Source of the DNA: Sphaerotilus natans
Lineage (GTDB): Bacteria > Pseudomonadota > Gammaproteobacteria > Burkholderiales > Burkholderiaceae_C
Direction of reading: 5' to 3'
Length of the DNA: 64,000 nt
NCBI RefSeq assembly: GCF_900156335.1
Contig: NZ_FTMZ01000019.1
Coordinates: 30,912-94,911 of the forward strand
The translations under genes were made by a program, and so were the position numbers. The notes under the pieces are model-generated. The model ran no database searches, was not told where the DNA came from, and worked only from the letters and a program-made list of their open reading frames with translations. Of the stretch, positions 26,550 through 41,520 are shown piece after piece. The stretch's first letter is position 1. Each line of letters opens with the position of its first letter.

Positions 26550-27124
26550 TGCCCGCCCGTTTTTGCCGCCGGTCGCGGCGACCGTCCCGTGCCGCGCTGG
26601 CCCTGTTGGTGCTGACCGGCCTGGCGGGCCTGTCGGGCTGCTCCGATCCGCACGAGGAGCTGCGCGCCTGGATGGAGGAGCAGCGCCGGGTGGCGAAGCC
26701 GCAGGTCTCGCCGCTGGTGGCGCCGCGCAAGTTCGATCCCCAGCCCTATGCGGCCTTCTCGCAGACCGAGCCCTTCAGCAGCCAGAAGATGCAGGGCGCG
26801 CTCAAGCAGGAGAGCCGCCAGCCCAACTCGTTGCTCGCCGCCGAGATGAACCGGCGCCGCGAGCCGCTCGAGGCCTATCCGCTCGATGCGCTGATGATGG
26901 TCGGCAGCGTCGTGCGCGGCGGGCGGCCCTACGCGCTGCTGAAGGCCGACAACCTGCTCTACCAAGTCAAGGTGGGTGACTATCTCGGCCAGAACTACGG
27001 CCGGGTCACCCGCATCACGGAAACCGAGATTGCCCTGCGCGAACTCGTGCCCGACACCCTCGGAGAAATCGTCGAGCGCGCCAGCACGCTGACCCTCCAG
27101 GAGCGGGCCCAGGAGAAGCGATGA
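26546..27124 (+). CDS. pilP: Type IV pilus lipoprotein PilP
   Basis: A 192-residue lipoprotein with lipobox GLSGC (Cys about residue 32) after a basic N-region. A disordered segment follows, then the beta-sandwich HR domain with RREPLEAYPLDALMMVGSV, LLKADNLLYQVKVGDYLGQNYGRV and ITETEIALRELV. PilP links the PilNO complex to the secretin PilQ. ATG overlaps the pilO stop (ATGA) and is preceded by GGAGG. Confidence 0.95.
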   Translation: MMPARFCRRSRRPSRAALALLVLTGLAGLSGCSDPHEELRAWMEEQRRVAKPQVSPLVAPRKFDPQPYAAFSQTEPFSSQKMQGALKQESRQPNSLLAAEMNRRREPLEAYPLDALMMVGSVVRGGRPYALLKADNLLYQVKVGDYLGQNYGRVTRITETEIALRELVPDTLGEIVERASTLTLQERAQEKR

Positions 27125-29325
27125 AGACGACCCAGAAAGCCCCCATCCCCCGCTGGAGCGTTCGCCTGGCGACGCTGGCCGCGCTGGCCGCCGCTCCGGT
27201 GCTCGGCTGGGCGCAGAACGCCATCCAGTCGCTGTCGAGCGGCGTGAAGGACGGCGGCGAGGTGATCCGGCTGGAGTTCTCCGAGCCGCTGGCCGCGCTG
27301 CCCGCCGGCTTCGTGCTGCAGTCGCCCGCCCGGGTGGCGCTGGACCTGCCCGGCGTGATCAACGCCACCGGCCGGGCGCAGCAGGAGGTCAACCAGGGCA
27401 ACCTGCGCTCGATGGCGCTGGCTCAGTCCGGTGACCGCACCCGGCTGGTGCTGAACCTGAAGCAGTCCACCCGCTACCGTGCCGAGATCGACGGCAAGGC
27501 GCTGGTGGTCACGCTTGATCCGGTGCAGGTGTCTTCCGGGACGCCTGCCACCGCGGCCGCCGGCGTGCGTGCCTCGGCCGAGCCGCTGCACTTCGCCGAC
27601 AGCCGCAACACCGCCGCCGAGACGCTGCGCGACATCGACTTCCGCCGCGGGCGTGACGGTGCTGGCCGGGTGGTGGTCGATCTGCCGAGCAACCAGGTCG
27701 GCGTCGACATCCGCCAGCAGGGCCAGAACCTGATCGTCGAGTTCCTGCGCTCGACCGCGCCGGAGGGGCTGCGCCGCCGCCTCGACGTGACCGACTTCGG
27801 CACGCCGGTGCAGTCGGTCTCCACCACCCAGGTCGGCGACCGGGTGCGCATGACGATCGAGCCGCGCGGCAGCTGGGAGCACAGCGCCTACCAGAGCGAC
27901 AACCAGTTCGTGCTGGAGGTCCGCCCGGTCAAGGTCGATCCGCAGAAGCTCACCGCCGGCCCCGGCTTCAGCGGCGACAAGCTGTCGCTGAACTTCCAGA
28001 GCATCGAGGTGCGCGCGCTGCTGCAGGTCATCGCCGACTTCACCAACTTCAACATCGTCACCAGCGACACCGTGACCGGCAATGTCACGCTGCGGCTGAA
28101 GGACGTGCCCTGGGACCAGGCGCTCGACATCATCATGCAGGCCAAGGGCCTGGGCGTGAAGAAGACCGGCAACGTGCTGTGGGTCGCGCCCAAGGAAGAA
28201 CTCGCCGCCAAGGAGAAGGCCGAGCTCGAGGCGCGCGCCCAGGTCGCCGCGCTGGAGCCGCTGCGCACCCAGGCCTTCCAGCTCAACTACACCAAGGCCG
28301 AGGAAATCTCGCGTGCGCTGACCGGCCAGCAGACCGGCTCCGGCGGGGCGTCCGGCGCCAGCACCGGTGCCACCACCAGCGCCACCCGGCTGCTGTCGGC
28401 GCGCGGCAGCGTGCTCTACGAGGCGCGCACCAACCAGCTCTTCGTGACCGACATCCCGGCCAAGCTCGAGGAGGTCGCGCAGATGGTCTCGCGCATCGAC
28501 ATCCCGGTGCGCCAGGTGATGATCGAGGCGCGCATCGTCGAGGCCGAGGACACCTTCGGTCGTTCGCTGGGCGTCAAGCTGGGCGCCAACGACCTGCGGG
28601 GCGTCAACGGCGGTGTGCCGGGCTGGAATGCCGGCGTGGGCAACGTGGCGGTGGGGGGCACTTACGCGGGTGTCGGCTACAGCACCGGGCAGTCCTCGAC
28701 CAACGACTACGGCAACACCCAGTTCGTCAATCTGCCGGCCAACACCTCGAGCCTGGGCGGCGCGACAGCCGCCAGCTTTGCGCTGTCGCTGTTCGGTGCG
28801 GCGTCCAACCGCTTCCTGAACCTGGAGCTGTCGGCGCTGGAGGCCGAAGGGCGCGGCAAGCTGGTGTCGAGCCCGCGGGTCATCACCGCCGACCAGGTGA
28901 AAGCGCTGATCGAGCAGGGCACCGAGCTGCCTTACCAGTCGGCCACCTCCAGCGGCGCCACCGCGATCCAGTTCCGCAAGGCCAATCTCAAGCTCGAGGT
29001 GACGCCGCAGATCACGCCCGAGGGCAGCGTCATTCTCGATGTCGATGTCAACAAGGACAGCGTCGGCCAGTCGACCTCGGCCGGCTTCGCGATCAACACC
29101 AAGCATGTGAAGACGCAGGTGCTGGTGGAGAACGGCGGCACCGTGGTGATCGGCGGCATCTTCCAGATCGACGAGACCGAATCGGTCAACAAGGTGCCGG
29201 TGCTGGGCGACATTCCCTACGTGGGCGCGCTGTTCCGCAACAAGACCCGCGCCTCGAACAAGACCGAGCTGCTGGTCTTCCTGACGCCCAAGGTCATCAC
29301 CGACCGCAACGCGCCGGCACGCTGA
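27121..29325 (+). CDS. pilQ: Type IV pilus secretin PilQ
   Basis: The 734-residue outer-membrane secretin has a signal peptide (cut near LGWAQ, about 36). Two AMIN domains (about 40-130 and 155-265) bind peptidoglycan. The N0 domain (ISLNFQSIEV-like KLSLNFQSIEVRALLQVIAD), an N1 domain with VLYEARTNQLFVTDIPAKLEEV, and the pore with VTADQVK-like VITADQVKALIEQGTELPY and NGGTVVIGGIFQIDE come next. A Gly/Ser/Thr-rich insert lies near residues 405-420. ATG overlaps the pilP stop by four bases. It forms the gate through which the pilus leaves the cell. Confidence 0.96.
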   Translation: MKTTQKAPIPRWSVRLATLAALAAAPVLGWAQNAIQSLSSGVKDGGEVIRLEFSEPLAALPAGFVLQSPARVALDLPGVINATGRAQQEVNQGNLRSMALAQSGDRTRLVLNLKQSTRYRAEIDGKALVVTLDPVQVSSGTPATAAAGVRASAEPLHFADSRNTAAETLRDIDFRRGRDGAGRVVVDLPSNQVGVDIRQQGQNLIVEFLRSTAPEGLRRRLDVTDFGTPVQSVSTTQVGDRVRMTIEPRGSWEHSAYQSDNQFVLEVRPVKVDPQKLTAGPGFSGDKLSLNFQSIEVRALLQVIADFTNFNIVTSDTVTGNVTLRLKDVPWDQALDIIMQAKGLGVKKTGNVLWVAPKEELAAKEKAELEARAQVAALEPLRTQAFQLNYTKAEEISRALTGQQTGSGGASGASTGATTSATRLLSARGSVLYEARTNQLFVTDIPAKLEEVAQMVSRIDIPVRQVMIEARIVEAEDTFGRSLGVKLGANDLRGVNGGVPGWNAGVGNVAVGGTYAGVGYSTGQSSTNDYGNTQFVNLPANTSSLGGATAASFALSLFGAASNRFLNLELSALEAEGRGKLVSSPRVITADQVKALIEQGTELPYQSATSSGATAIQFRKANLKLEVTPQITPEGSVILDVDVNKDSVGQSTSAGFAINTKHVKTQVLVENGGTVVIGGIFQIDETESVNKVPVLGDIPYVGALFRNKTRASNKTELLVFLTPKVITDRNAPAR

Positions 29326-29389
29326 GCCCGCCCGCGAGGGCAGGGTGGCCACAAGACGAACATCGACCGACAGGCAGGGGCTTGATTTC

Positions 29390-31363
29390 ATGACGACGAC
29401 GATCACGGCGCTGCGCGCCAGTGCACTGGCCCTGGCGGCAGCGGCCGTGCTGGCCGGCTGCGGCGGGGGTGGCAGCGATGCGGGCTGCGTGAGCTTCTCG
29501 GGCAGCTGCACCACCAGCACCGATTCCAGCTCAAGCAGCGGGTCAAGCTCCGGCTCGACGACGGCGGCCGCGGCCAGCATCACGGTGGACATGAGCGCCG
29601 ACACCATCAGCGCCTCGACGCCCGGCACGGTGACCGCCGTGGCCAAGAACGCCGATGGAACGCCTGCGGCTGGCGCGCTGGTGACTTTCGCGGTAGCCAA
29701 TGGTGCCGCGACGCTGACGCTGGAGCGCGTGAAGACCGACGCCAACGGGCGCGCGACGACGACGCTTCAGCCGGTCGCCGGCAAGATCGGTGCGGACATC
29801 GTGGCGGCCAGCTTCACGCCCGCGAGCAGCACGACGGCGCTGTCGGCGCAGACGGTCTTTTCCGTGTCGGCCACGAATGTCAGCCTGAATGCGGTGACGG
29901 CTGCGCCCGCGAGCATTTCGTCGTACGGCGCATCGGTCATCACGGTCAGCGTGACCGGCGCCTCGTCGGCCTCGCCGGTCACGATCGATTTCTCGTCGAC
30001 CTGCGCCACGGCGGGCAAGGCCACCCTGTCACCGACCTCGATCACCGTGACCGGCTCCAGCGCCTCGACCACCTACCAGGACAAGGGCTGCGCCGCGACC
30101 GATCGCATCAGTGCTTCGATCAGTGCCACCAGCCAGCAGAAGCAGGTCGATCTGGTGGTGGCCGCGCCGATCGCTCAGTCGCTCGAGTTCGTCTCGGCCT
30201 CGCCGGACAAGATCTGCCTGGCTGGCAGCGGCTGCGAGATCTCGTCGAAGGTCTCCTTCAAGCTGAAAGACCAGTACAACAACCCGATCACCAACCGCAC
30301 CGTCAACTTCTCGCTCGACATCCCGAACGTGGCGACGCTGGGTTCGACCGCGCTGCCGACCGATGCCAGCGGTGTGGTCACCGTCTCGGTGACGGCCAAG
30401 GCGACGCCGACGCCGGTGCGGGTGCGGGCACAGGTCGCTGACGACCCGACGCTGTCGACGGTGTCGAACGCGCTGGCGATCAACGCCGGCCTGCCGACGC
30501 AGAACGCCTTCAGCTTCTCGGCCTCGACCTACAACCCGGATGGCTGGAGCCGCGACGGCACCGAGAGCGACATCCGCGTCCAGCTCAACGACCGGTTCGG
30601 CAACCCGGTGCCGGATGGCACCGTGATCAGCTTCGTCGCCGAGGGCGCCAGTGTCATTCCGGCCAAGTGCGCCACCGCCAGCGGGGTCTGCACGACCAAG
30701 TTCGTCACCAGCAACGCCCGTCCGGCCGACGGTCGGGTCGATGTGGTGGCCTATGCGCAGGGTGAAGAGACCTTCGTCGATGCCGACGGCAACCAGCAGT
30801 ACACCGCCGGCGAGAGCTTCAATGATCTCGGCAAGGTCTTCGTCGATGCGAACGAGAACGGCGTGATGGACCTGGCCACCGGCGAGTTCGTGGCCGGCCT
30901 GGACGCCAATGGCCAGTGGGATGGCAATACCTATGTGCGTGTCAGCCGCCGCTTCGTGCTGGCCGATGCCAGCCGCCCGCCGCGTCTGCAGGCCGGGCTG
31001 TGCACGTCGGGCGCCACGCCGGTGGCCAGCGGTCTGGGGCTGGTGTTGCAGCCGACGACCTCGACTTGCCGGGTCAAGCAGCTGATCTGCGTGCGCGATG
31101 CCAACACCGCGGCCGATGCCAAGGGCGGCAACCCGATCCCGTCGGGCGCGACGCTGGCGGTCACCACCAAGGCCAAGGGCGCATCGGTCAAGATCGACAA
31201 CACGCCAGTGGTCAGCCAGCTCGACAACACGCCGACCCAGCATCTGCTGACCGTCGAGCTTGACGACTGCACCAAGGCGCTGGAAGCCGGCGGCGCGATC
31301 GACCTGACGATCAAGATGCCCAACGGCCAGAGCTACCCCTACGACCTCGGCCGCATCAACTGA
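29390..31363 (+). CDS. Large lipoprotein with Ig-like (Big_1) repeats and calcium-site-like insert
   Basis: This 657-residue exported protein starts with a lipoprotein signal (VLAGC, Cys24), then GGGG and a Ser-rich linker (about 40-65). Several beta-sandwich repeats follow: residues about 70-170 with PGTVTAVAKNADGTPAAGALVTFAV and a KTDANGRATTTL ending, about 175-275, about 280-385 with FKLKDQYNNPITNRTVNFSL, and about 400-490. These match bacterial Ig-like domain group 1, as in invasins. Residues about 490-535 hold three Asp/Asn/Gly-rich turns (DADGNQQY, DANENGVMD, DANGQWDG), resembling Ca2+ sites. Several Cys residues could pair. It sits in the same direction between pilQ and aroK. Function is unknown; an adhesin or pilus-associated surface role is an inference. 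Confidence 0.82.
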   Translation: MTTTITALRASALALAAAAVLAGCGGGGSDAGCVSFSGSCTTSTDSSSSSGSSSGSTTAAAASITVDMSADTISASTPGTVTAVAKNADGTPAAGALVTFAVANGAATLTLERVKTDANGRATTTLQPVAGKIGADIVAASFTPASSTTALSAQTVFSVSATNVSLNAVTAAPASISSYGASVITVSVTGASSASPVTIDFSSTCATAGKATLSPTSITVTGSSASTTYQDKGCAATDRISASISATSQQKQVDLVVAAPIAQSLEFVSASPDKICLAGSGCEISSKVSFKLKDQYNNPITNRTVNFSLDIPNVATLGSTALPTDASGVVTVSVTAKATPTPVRVRAQVADDPTLSTVSNALAINAGLPTQNAFSFSASTYNPDGWSRDGTESDIRVQLNDRFGNPVPDGTVISFVAEGASVIPAKCATASGVCTTKFVTSNARPADGRVDVVAYAQGEETFVDADGNQQYTAGESFNDLGKVFVDANENGVMDLATGEFVAGLDANGQWDGNTYVRVSRRFVLADASRPPRLQAGLCTSGATPVASGLGLVLQPTTSTCRVKQLICVRDANTAADAKGGNPIPSGATLAVTTKAKGASVKIDNTPVVSQLDNTPTQHLLTVELDDCTKALEAGGAIDLTIKMPNGQSYPYDLGRIN

Positions 31364-31498
31364 TCCGCCGGGCGCGGCTGCGTCAGCGGCCTGAGGCTGC
31401 GCCCGCGTTAGACTTGACGCCCGTGACGGCGCCGGAACTCCGCGTTCCGGCGCCGTTCGCGTCTTTTCCCGACCTGTCCGACTTCCTCCCCCGCCCGC

Positions 31499-32116
31499 GT
31501 GTCTTCCATCTCGTCCGACGGGGGCGACCCCCGCGTCCGCCCCGGCTCCTCCGTCAGCCTCGTCGCCATGCCCGGCGCCGGCAAGTCCACCGCCGGCCGG
31601 CATCTGGCCGCCGCCCTGGGCTGGCGCTTCGTCGATGCCGACGTCGAGATCGAGCAGCGCATCGGCCTGTCGATCCGCGCCTACTTCGAGCGCGAGGGCG
31701 AGCAGGCCTTCCGCGACCTGGAGCAGCAGGTCATCGCCGAGCTGGTGCAGATCCGTCCGCCGATCGTGCTGGCCACCGGCGGCGGCTCGGTGCTGCGCGA
31801 GGCCAACCGCCGCGCGCTCAAGGAGAACTCGGTCGTCGTCTACCTGCGCGCCTCGCCGGAGGAGCTGTTCCGCCGGCTGCGCCACGACACCCAGCGCCCG
31901 CTGCTGCAGGTGGCCGACCCGCTGCGCAAGCTGCGCGAGCTCTACCGCGACCGCGACGCGTTCTACCGCGAGACCGCGCACTTCGTCATCGAGACCGGCC
32001 GCCCCTCGGTGCCGACGCTGGTCAACATGATCCTGATGCAGCTGGAGCTGGCCGGCGTCGTGCCCGACGACGAGCGCCCGCTGCCCGGCAGCCTGCCTTC
32101 CCGTTCCCGCCGCTGA
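31499..32116 (+). CDS. aroK: Shikimate kinase AroK
   Basis: The 205-residue kinase phosphorylates shikimate at the 3-hydroxyl. It shows the P-loop AMPGAGKST (about 23-31), the shikimate-binding [11 protein letters not shown] and [13 protein letters not shown], the GGGSVLRE loop, and the lid RDTQRPLL-like HDTQRPLL. The first P-loop residue is Ala where Gly is usual. The start is GTG 31499; an unusually long N-terminal extension of about 17 residues precedes the first strand, so a later start cannot be excluded. aroB follows after 31 bp, the standard aroKB pair downstream of pilQ. Confidence 0.94.
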   Translation: MSSISSDGGDPRVRPGSSVSLVAMPGAGKSTAGRHLAAALGWRFVDADVEIEQRIGLSIRAYFEREGEQAFRDLEQQVIAELVQIRPPIVLATGGGSVLREANRRALKENSVVVYLRASPEELFRRLRHDTQRPLLQVADPLRKLRELYRDRDAFYRETAHFVIETGRPSVPTLVNMILMQLELAGVVPDDERPLPGSLPSRSRR

Positions 32117-32147
32117 CCCGGCCGCCGACGACGCTCATCCGCCCGCC

Positions 32148-33281
32148 ATGATGCCGACGACCTCCGCCGCTCCTTCTTCTTCCCCCGCCGCCCCGATCCG
32201 CGAGACCGTCCGCGTCGAGCTGGGCGATCGCAGCTACGACATCCTGATCGGCACCGGCCTGCTGGACGATCCGGCCGCCTGGGCCGGGCTGCCCAAGGCG
32301 CAGACCGCGATGATCGTCACCAACACCACCGTCGGGCCGCTGTACGCCGCCAGGCTGCAGGCGGCGCTGGTGCCGCACTACGCGCGGGTGCTGACGGTCG
32401 AGCTGCCCGACGGCGAGGCCTTCAAGGACGCCGCCACGCTCGAGCGCATCTACGCCGCGCTGCTGGGCGCCACCTGCGACCGCAAGACGGTGCTGTTCGC
32501 GCTGGGCGGCGGCGTGGTGGGCGACATGACCGGCTTCGCCGCGGCCTGCTACATGCGCGGCGTGCCCTTCGTGCAGGTGCCCACGACGCTGCTGTCGCAG
32601 GTCGACTCGTCGGTCGGTGGCAAGACCGCGATCAACCACCCGCTGGGCAAGAACATGATCGGCGCGTTCTACCAGCCGGTGCGCGTCATCTGCGACCTCG
32701 ACACGCTCGACACGCTGCCCGAGCGCGAGCTTTCGGCGGGACTCGCCGAGGTCATCAAGTACGGCCCGATCGCCGACGCCGACTTCCTCGCCTGGATCGA
32801 GGCCAACATCGAGCCGCTGCGCGCACGCGACAAGACGGCGCTGGCGCAGGCGGTCAAGCGCTCCTGCCAGATCAAGGCGCAGGTGGTCGGCTGCGACGAG
32901 CGCGAGAGCGGCCTGCGCGCCATCCTGAACTTCGGCCACACCTTCGGCCACGCGATCGAGGCGGGCCTGGGCTACGGCGAATGGCTGCACGGCGAGGCGG
33001 TCGGCTGCGGCATGGTCATGGCCGCGGACCTCTCGGCGCGCCTGGGCCTGATGCCGGCCGAGTTCGTCGCGCGGGTGCGGGGGCTGTGCGAGCGCGCCGG
33101 CCTGCCGGTCGTCGGCCCGGCGCTCGGGGCCGAGCGCTATCTGCAGCTGATGCAGATCGACAAGAAGTCCGAGGGCGGCGAGATCCGCTTCGTCGTCATC
33201 GATCGCCTCGGAAGTGCCCGGATGCAGGGCGCTCCTGAAGCGATGGTGCGCGAGGTGCTGGCGGCACACTGCGCCGCCTGA
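32148..33281 (+). CDS. aroB: 3-Dehydroquinate synthase AroB
   Basis: The 377-residue NAD- and metal-dependent enzyme converts DAHP to 3-dehydroquinate. Recognisable stretches are [12 protein letters not shown], the NAD-binding [36 protein letters not shown] with the substrate-binding Lys, GLAEVIKYG (metal Glu) and [12 protein letters not shown] (metal His residues). An N-terminal Ser/Pro-rich extension of about 20 residues is atypical but not unusual in high-GC genomes. It is convergent with cysK. Confidence 0.96.
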   Translation: MMPTTSAAPSSSPAAPIRETVRVELGDRSYDILIGTGLLDDPAAWAGLPKAQTAMIVTNTTVGPLYAARLQAALVPHYARVLTVELPDGEAFKDAATLERIYAALLGATCDRKTVLFALGGGVVGDMTGFAAACYMRGVPFVQVPTTLLSQVDSSVGGKTAINHPLGKNMIGAFYQPVRVICDLDTLDTLPERELSAGLAEVIKYGPIADADFLAWIEANIEPLRARDKTALAQAVKRSCQIKAQVVGCDERESGLRAILNFGHTFGHAIEAGLGYGEWLHGEAVGCGMVMAADLSARLGLMPAEFVARVRGLCERAGLPVVGPALGAERYLQLMQIDKKSEGGEIRFVVIDRLGSARMQGAPEAMVREVLAAHCAA

Positions 33282-33309
33282 GCGGGTCGCCGGGGGCGGG
33301 CAGGGCGCC

Positions 33310-34233
33310 TCAGCCCTCCACCGGCAGGAAGCCCTCGATCGACAGGTAGCGCTCGCCGGTGTCGTAGTTGAAGCCGAGCACGCGGCTGCCGGCCGGCAGC
33401 TCGGCCAGCTTCTGGGCGATGGCCGCCAGCGTCGCGCCGCTTGAAATGCCCACCAGCAGGCCTTCCTCGCGGGCGCTGCGGCGGGCCATCTCGCGCGCGG
33501 CCTCGGCCTCGACCTGGATCACGCCGTCGAGCAGATCGGTGTGCAGGTTCTTCGGCACGAAGCCGGCGCCGATGCCCTGGATCGGGTGCGGCGCGGGCGC
33601 GCCGCCGCTGATGACCGGCGAGGCTGCCGGCTCGACCGCAAACACCTTCAGCTTCGGCCAGGCGGCCTTGAGCACCTGCGCGCAGCCCGACAGGTGGCCG
33701 CCGGTGCCCACGCCGGTGATCAGCACGTCCAGGCCCTCGGGAAAGTCGGCCAGGATTTCCTGCGCCGTGGTGCGCACATGCACCGCGACGTTGGCCGGAT
33801 TCTCGAACTGCTGCGGCATCCAGGCGCCGGGCGTGGCGGTGACCAGCTCCTGCGCCTTCTCGATCGCGCCCTTCATGCCCTTCTCGCGCGGCGTCAGCAC
33901 GAACTTCGCGCCATAGGCCAGCATCAGGCGGCGGCGCTCGATGCTCATGCTCTCGGGCATCACCAGCACCAGCGGGTAGCCCTTGACCGCGGCCACCATT
34001 GCCAGGCCGACGCCGGTGTTGCCCGAGGTCGGCTCGACGATGGTGCCGCCGGGCTGCAGCGCGCCGCTGGCCTCGGCATCCTCGATCATCGCCAGCGCGA
34101 TGCGGTCCTTGATCGAGCCGCCGGGGTTGCCGCGCTCGGACTTGATCCAGACGTCATGACCGGCGCCGAACAGGCGGTTGACGCGGATGTGCGGCGTGCG
34201 GCCGATCGTGGCGAGAACGTTGTCAGCTTTCAT
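33310..34233 (-). CDS. cysK: Cysteine synthase
   Basis: The 307-residue PLP enzyme makes cysteine from O-acetylserine and sulfide. Key motifs are [11 protein letters not shown], the PLP lysine in [12 protein letters not shown] (about residue 46), [11 protein letters not shown] (asparagine loop), [10 protein letters not shown] (phosphate loop) and [13 protein letters not shown] 34233 has AAGGAG six bases upstream; the longer frame upstream is not used. Length and motifs fit the CysK branch somewhat better than CysM. Confidence 0.92.
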   Translation of the reverse strand: MKADNVLATIGRTPHIRVNRLFGAGHDVWIKSERGNPGGSIKDRIALAMIEDAEASGALQPGGTIVEPTSGNTGVGLAMVAAVKGYPLVLVMPESMSIERRRLMLAYGAKFVLTPREKGMKGAIEKAQELVTATPGAWMPQQFENPANVAVHVRTTAQEILADFPEGLDVLITGVGTGGHLSGCAQVLKAAWPKLKVFAVEPAASPVISGGAPAPHPIQGIGAGFVPKNLHTDLLDGVIQVEAEAAREMARRSAREEGLLVGISSGATLAAIAQKLAELPAGSRVLGFNYDTGERYLSIEGFLPVEG

Positions 34234-34366
34234 CGAAGCTCCTTGCCCTGGTACGAGCGCGTGACAGATGGGGTGGGGGGTGGAAAATGTGCATTCTGGC
34301 CCATCGACAGCATCACCGTCGGCCATTCCTCCTCCCGTCCGATCCGACCTGTCCCGGTTCCCGCCC

Positions 34367-35077
34367 ATGGCCCGACTGCCTCGCCTCTCCATCGCCGGTC
34401 TTGCTCACCATGTCATCCAGCGCGGCCACAACCGCCAGCCGATCTTCCTGGACGACGAGGACCGCCTAGCCTACCTGGCCGCGCTGCGCGAGTCGGCCGC
34501 GCTGCACCGGGTCGAGGTGCACGCCTATGTGCTGATGAATGATCATCTGCACCTGCTGGTGACGCCGCCGACCGCCGAGGCGCTGAGCAAGATGCTGCAG
34601 GCGATCGGCCGGCGCTATGTGGCCGCCTTCAACCGCCGCCACGGCCGCATCGGCACGCTGTGGGACGGGCGCTTCCGGGCCACCGTCATCGAGAACGGGC
34701 CGCACCTGCTGACCTGCATGCGCTACATCGAGCAGAACCCCCAGCGCCTGATTCCGCCCACGCCCGCCGGCGACTACGCCTGGTCCAGCGCGATGCACCA
34801 TCTTGGGCGCCGGCGTGACACGCTGGTGAGCACGCATCTGTGCCATTGGCAGCTCGGCAACACGCCCTTCGAGCGTGAACTGGCCTGGCAGCGCCTGCTC
34901 GACGAGCCGCTGACGCCTGAGGAGGTGCAGCAGCACACCGACAGCGCCACCAAGGGCTGGGCGCTGGGTTCTGGCGCGTTTCTTGCAGAACTGGGCGCCT
35001 CCTGCGAGCGCCCGATGGCGCCGCGTCCCCGGGGTCGTCCGGCACGGTCGACCAAGGCGGATTCAATCTGTCCCTAA
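34367..35077 (+). CDS. IS200-like Y1 transposase, REP-associated (RAYT) type
   Basis: The 236-residue protein belongs to the Transposase_17/IS200-like HUH family. It has [22 protein letters not shown], the metal-binding HUH motif HLHLLV (about 57-62), a candidate catalytic tyrosine in the downstream helix ([22 protein letters not shown]) and [11 protein letters not shown], followed by a basic C-terminal domain. This form matches single-copy RAYT proteins that act on chromosomal repeats rather than classic IS200. Two related repeat units begin within its last codons and run to 35135. It lies between cysK and gltB and reads toward gltB. Confidence 0.88.
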   Translation: MARLPRLSIAGLAHHVIQRGHNRQPIFLDDEDRLAYLAALRESAALHRVEVHAYVLMNDHLHLLVTPPTAEALSKMLQAIGRRYVAAFNRRHGRIGTLWDGRFRATVIENGPHLLTCMRYIEQNPQRLIPPTPAGDYAWSSAMHHLGRRRDTLVSTHLCHWQLGNTPFERELAWQRLLDEPLTPEEVQQHTDSATKGWALGSGAFLAELGASCERPMAPRPRGRPARSTKADSICP

Positions 35078-35135
35078 TTATTTTTGAGGATTGATCGGAT
35101 CTGGATTCAAGGAGTCTGACCCCTTTTTGTTTTGC
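35059..35135. repeat. Two direct repeat units beside the RAYT gene
   Basis: Units at 35059-35089 and 35103-35135 both begin GGATTCAA, then (with an extra GGAG in the second) TCTGTCCCTAATT or TCTGACCCCTTTT, then a T-rich run. Read on the minus strand they give AGGGACAGA and GGGGTCAGA motifs of the kind often seen at ends of IS200-like/RAYT elements. The first overlaps the transposase stop and the second abuts the gltB promoter. Confidence 0.6.
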
Positions 35136-35164
35136 TTGAGGGGTCTGCTGCACTGCGGTAGATT
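35136..35164 (+). promoter_or_regulatory. Probable promoter of gltBD
   Basis: TTGAGG (35136-35141), exactly 17 bases, then TAGATT (35159-35164). The expected start is near 35171, giving a leader of about 32 bases with TAGGAG before the gltB ATG. Its -35 hexamer directly follows the T-rich end of the second RAYT repeat unit. Confidence 0.5.
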
Positions 35165-35202
35165 CGCACGGTTTTCCCTATTGTCATTCCTAGGAGTGCG
35201 CC

Positions 35203-39960
<4,758 letters not shown>

Positions 39961-39988
39961 TCACCTCTTCTTCGAGATTGAACGCATC

Positions 39989-41455
39989 ATGGGTAAGGTC
40001 ACTGGTTTCCTCGAGTACGAGCGCATCGAAGAAGGTTACGAGCCGGTCGAGAAGCGCCTGAAGAGCTACAAGGAATTTGTCATCGGTCTGACGCCCGAGC
40101 AGGCGAAGGTCCAGGGCGCGCGCTGCATGGACTGCGGCACGCCGTTCTGCAACAACGGCTGCCCGGTCAACAACATCATTCCGGACTTCAACGACCTGGT
40201 CTATCACCAGGACTGGCAGAACGCGATCACGGTGCTGCACAGCACCAACAACTTCCCCGAGTTCACCGGCCGCATCTGCCCGGCGCCGTGCGAGGCCGCC
40301 TGCGTGGCCAACATCAACGGCGACGCCATCGGCATCAAGTCGATCGAGCACGCGATCATCGACCGCGCGTGGGCCGAAGGCTGGGTCAAGCCGCAGCCGG
40401 CCAAGGTCAAGACCGGCAAGAAGGTCGCCGTCGTCGGCGCCGGCCCGGCCGGCCTGGCCGCCGCCCAGCAGCTCGCGCGCGTCGGCCATGATGTGACCGT
40501 GTTCGAGAAGAACGACAAGGTCGGCGGCCTGCTGCGCTACGGCATCCCCGACTTCAAGCTCGACAAGGGCCACATCGACCGCCGCGTCAAGCAGCTCGAG
40601 GCCGAAGGCATCAAGTTCCGCACCAACGTCGTCGTCGGCGAGTGGCCGAAGGGCTCCAAGGTCACCAACTGGGCCAAGGAAACCGTCAGCGCCGAGAGCC
40701 TGAAGACCGACTTCGACGCGGTGCTGCTGACCGGTGGCTCCGAGCAGTCGCGCGACCTGCCGATCCCGGGCCGCGAGCTGTCGGGCATCCATTTCGCGAT
40801 GGAGCTGCTGCCGCAGCAGAACAAGGTCAACCACGGCGGCAAGATCAAGGACGCGATCCGTGCCGACGGCAAGCATGTCATCGTCATCGGTGGCGGCGAC
40901 ACCGGCAGCGACTGCGTGGGCACCTCCAACCGCCACGGCGCCGCCAGCGTCACCCAGTTCGAGGTGATGCCCCAGCCGCCCGAGCAGGAGAACAAGCCGC
41001 TGGTCTGGCCCTACTGGCCGATGAAGCTGCGCACCTCCTCGAGCCACGAGGAAGGCTGTGTGCGCGAGTTCGCCATCTCCACCAAGGAATTCGTCGGCAA
41101 GGATGGCAAGGTCACCGGCCTGAAGACCGTGCACGTCGAGTTCAAGGACGGCAAGCTGGTCGAGATCCCCGGCACCGAGAAGGAATACAAGGCCGACCTG
41201 GTGCTGCTGGCGATGGGCTTCGTCAATCCGGTCGCCTCGGTGCTGGATTCCTTTGGCGTGGCCAAGGACGCGCGCGGCAACATCAAGGCCACGACCGAGG
41301 TCGACGGCGGCTACAAGACCAGCGTCGACAAGGTCTTCGCCGCCGGCGACATGCGCCGCGGCCAGTCGCTGGTGGTCTGGGCGATCCGCGAAGGCCGCCA
41401 GGCCGCCCGCGCGGTCGACGAGTTCCTGATGGGCTCGACCACGTTGCCGCGCTGA
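39989..41455 (+). CDS. gltD: Glutamate synthase small subunit GltD
   Basis: The 488-residue FAD- and NADPH-binding subunit supplies electrons to GltB. Its N-terminal ferredoxin-like domain has [17 protein letters not shown] and CPAPCEAAC for two 4Fe-4S clusters, then two Rossmann dinucleotide sites: [14 protein letters not shown] (FAD, about 149-162) and [15 protein letters not shown] (NADPH, about 295-309). [14 protein letters not shown] near the C-terminus contacts FAD. It is cotranscribed with gltB and followed by an intrinsic terminator. Confidence 0.98.
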   Translation: MGKVTGFLEYERIEEGYEPVEKRLKSYKEFVIGLTPEQAKVQGARCMDCGTPFCNNGCPVNNIIPDFNDLVYHQDWQNAITVLHSTNNFPEFTGRICPAPCEAACVANINGDAIGIKSIEHAIIDRAWAEGWVKPQPAKVKTGKKVAVVGAGPAGLAAAQQLARVGHDVTVFEKNDKVGGLLRYGIPDFKLDKGHIDRRVKQLEAEGIKFRTNVVVGEWPKGSKVTNWAKETVSAESLKTDFDAVLLTGGSEQSRDLPIPGRELSGIHFAMELLPQQNKVNHGGKIKDAIRADGKHVIVIGGGDTGSDCVGTSNRHGAASVTQFEVMPQPPEQENKPLVWPYWPMKLRTSSSHEEGCVREFAISTKEFVGKDGKVTGLKTVHVEFKDGKLVEIPGTEKEYKADLVLLAMGFVNPVASVLDSFGVAKDARGNIKATTEVDGGYKTSVDKVFAAGDMRRGQSLVVWAIREGRQAARAVDEFLMGSTTLPR

Positions 41456-41491
41456 GGCGCGGCCCCCCGGCCGACCGGGGGTGCACGCCGA

Positions 41492-41520
41492 CAGGGCCGC
41501 CTGCGGGCGGCCTGTTTTAT
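41492..41520 (+). terminator. Intrinsic terminator after gltBD
   Basis: CAGGGCCGCC and GGGCGGCCTG form a GC-rich hairpin with a TGC loop, directly followed by TTTTATTT, 37 bases after the gltD stop. Confidence 0.75.
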
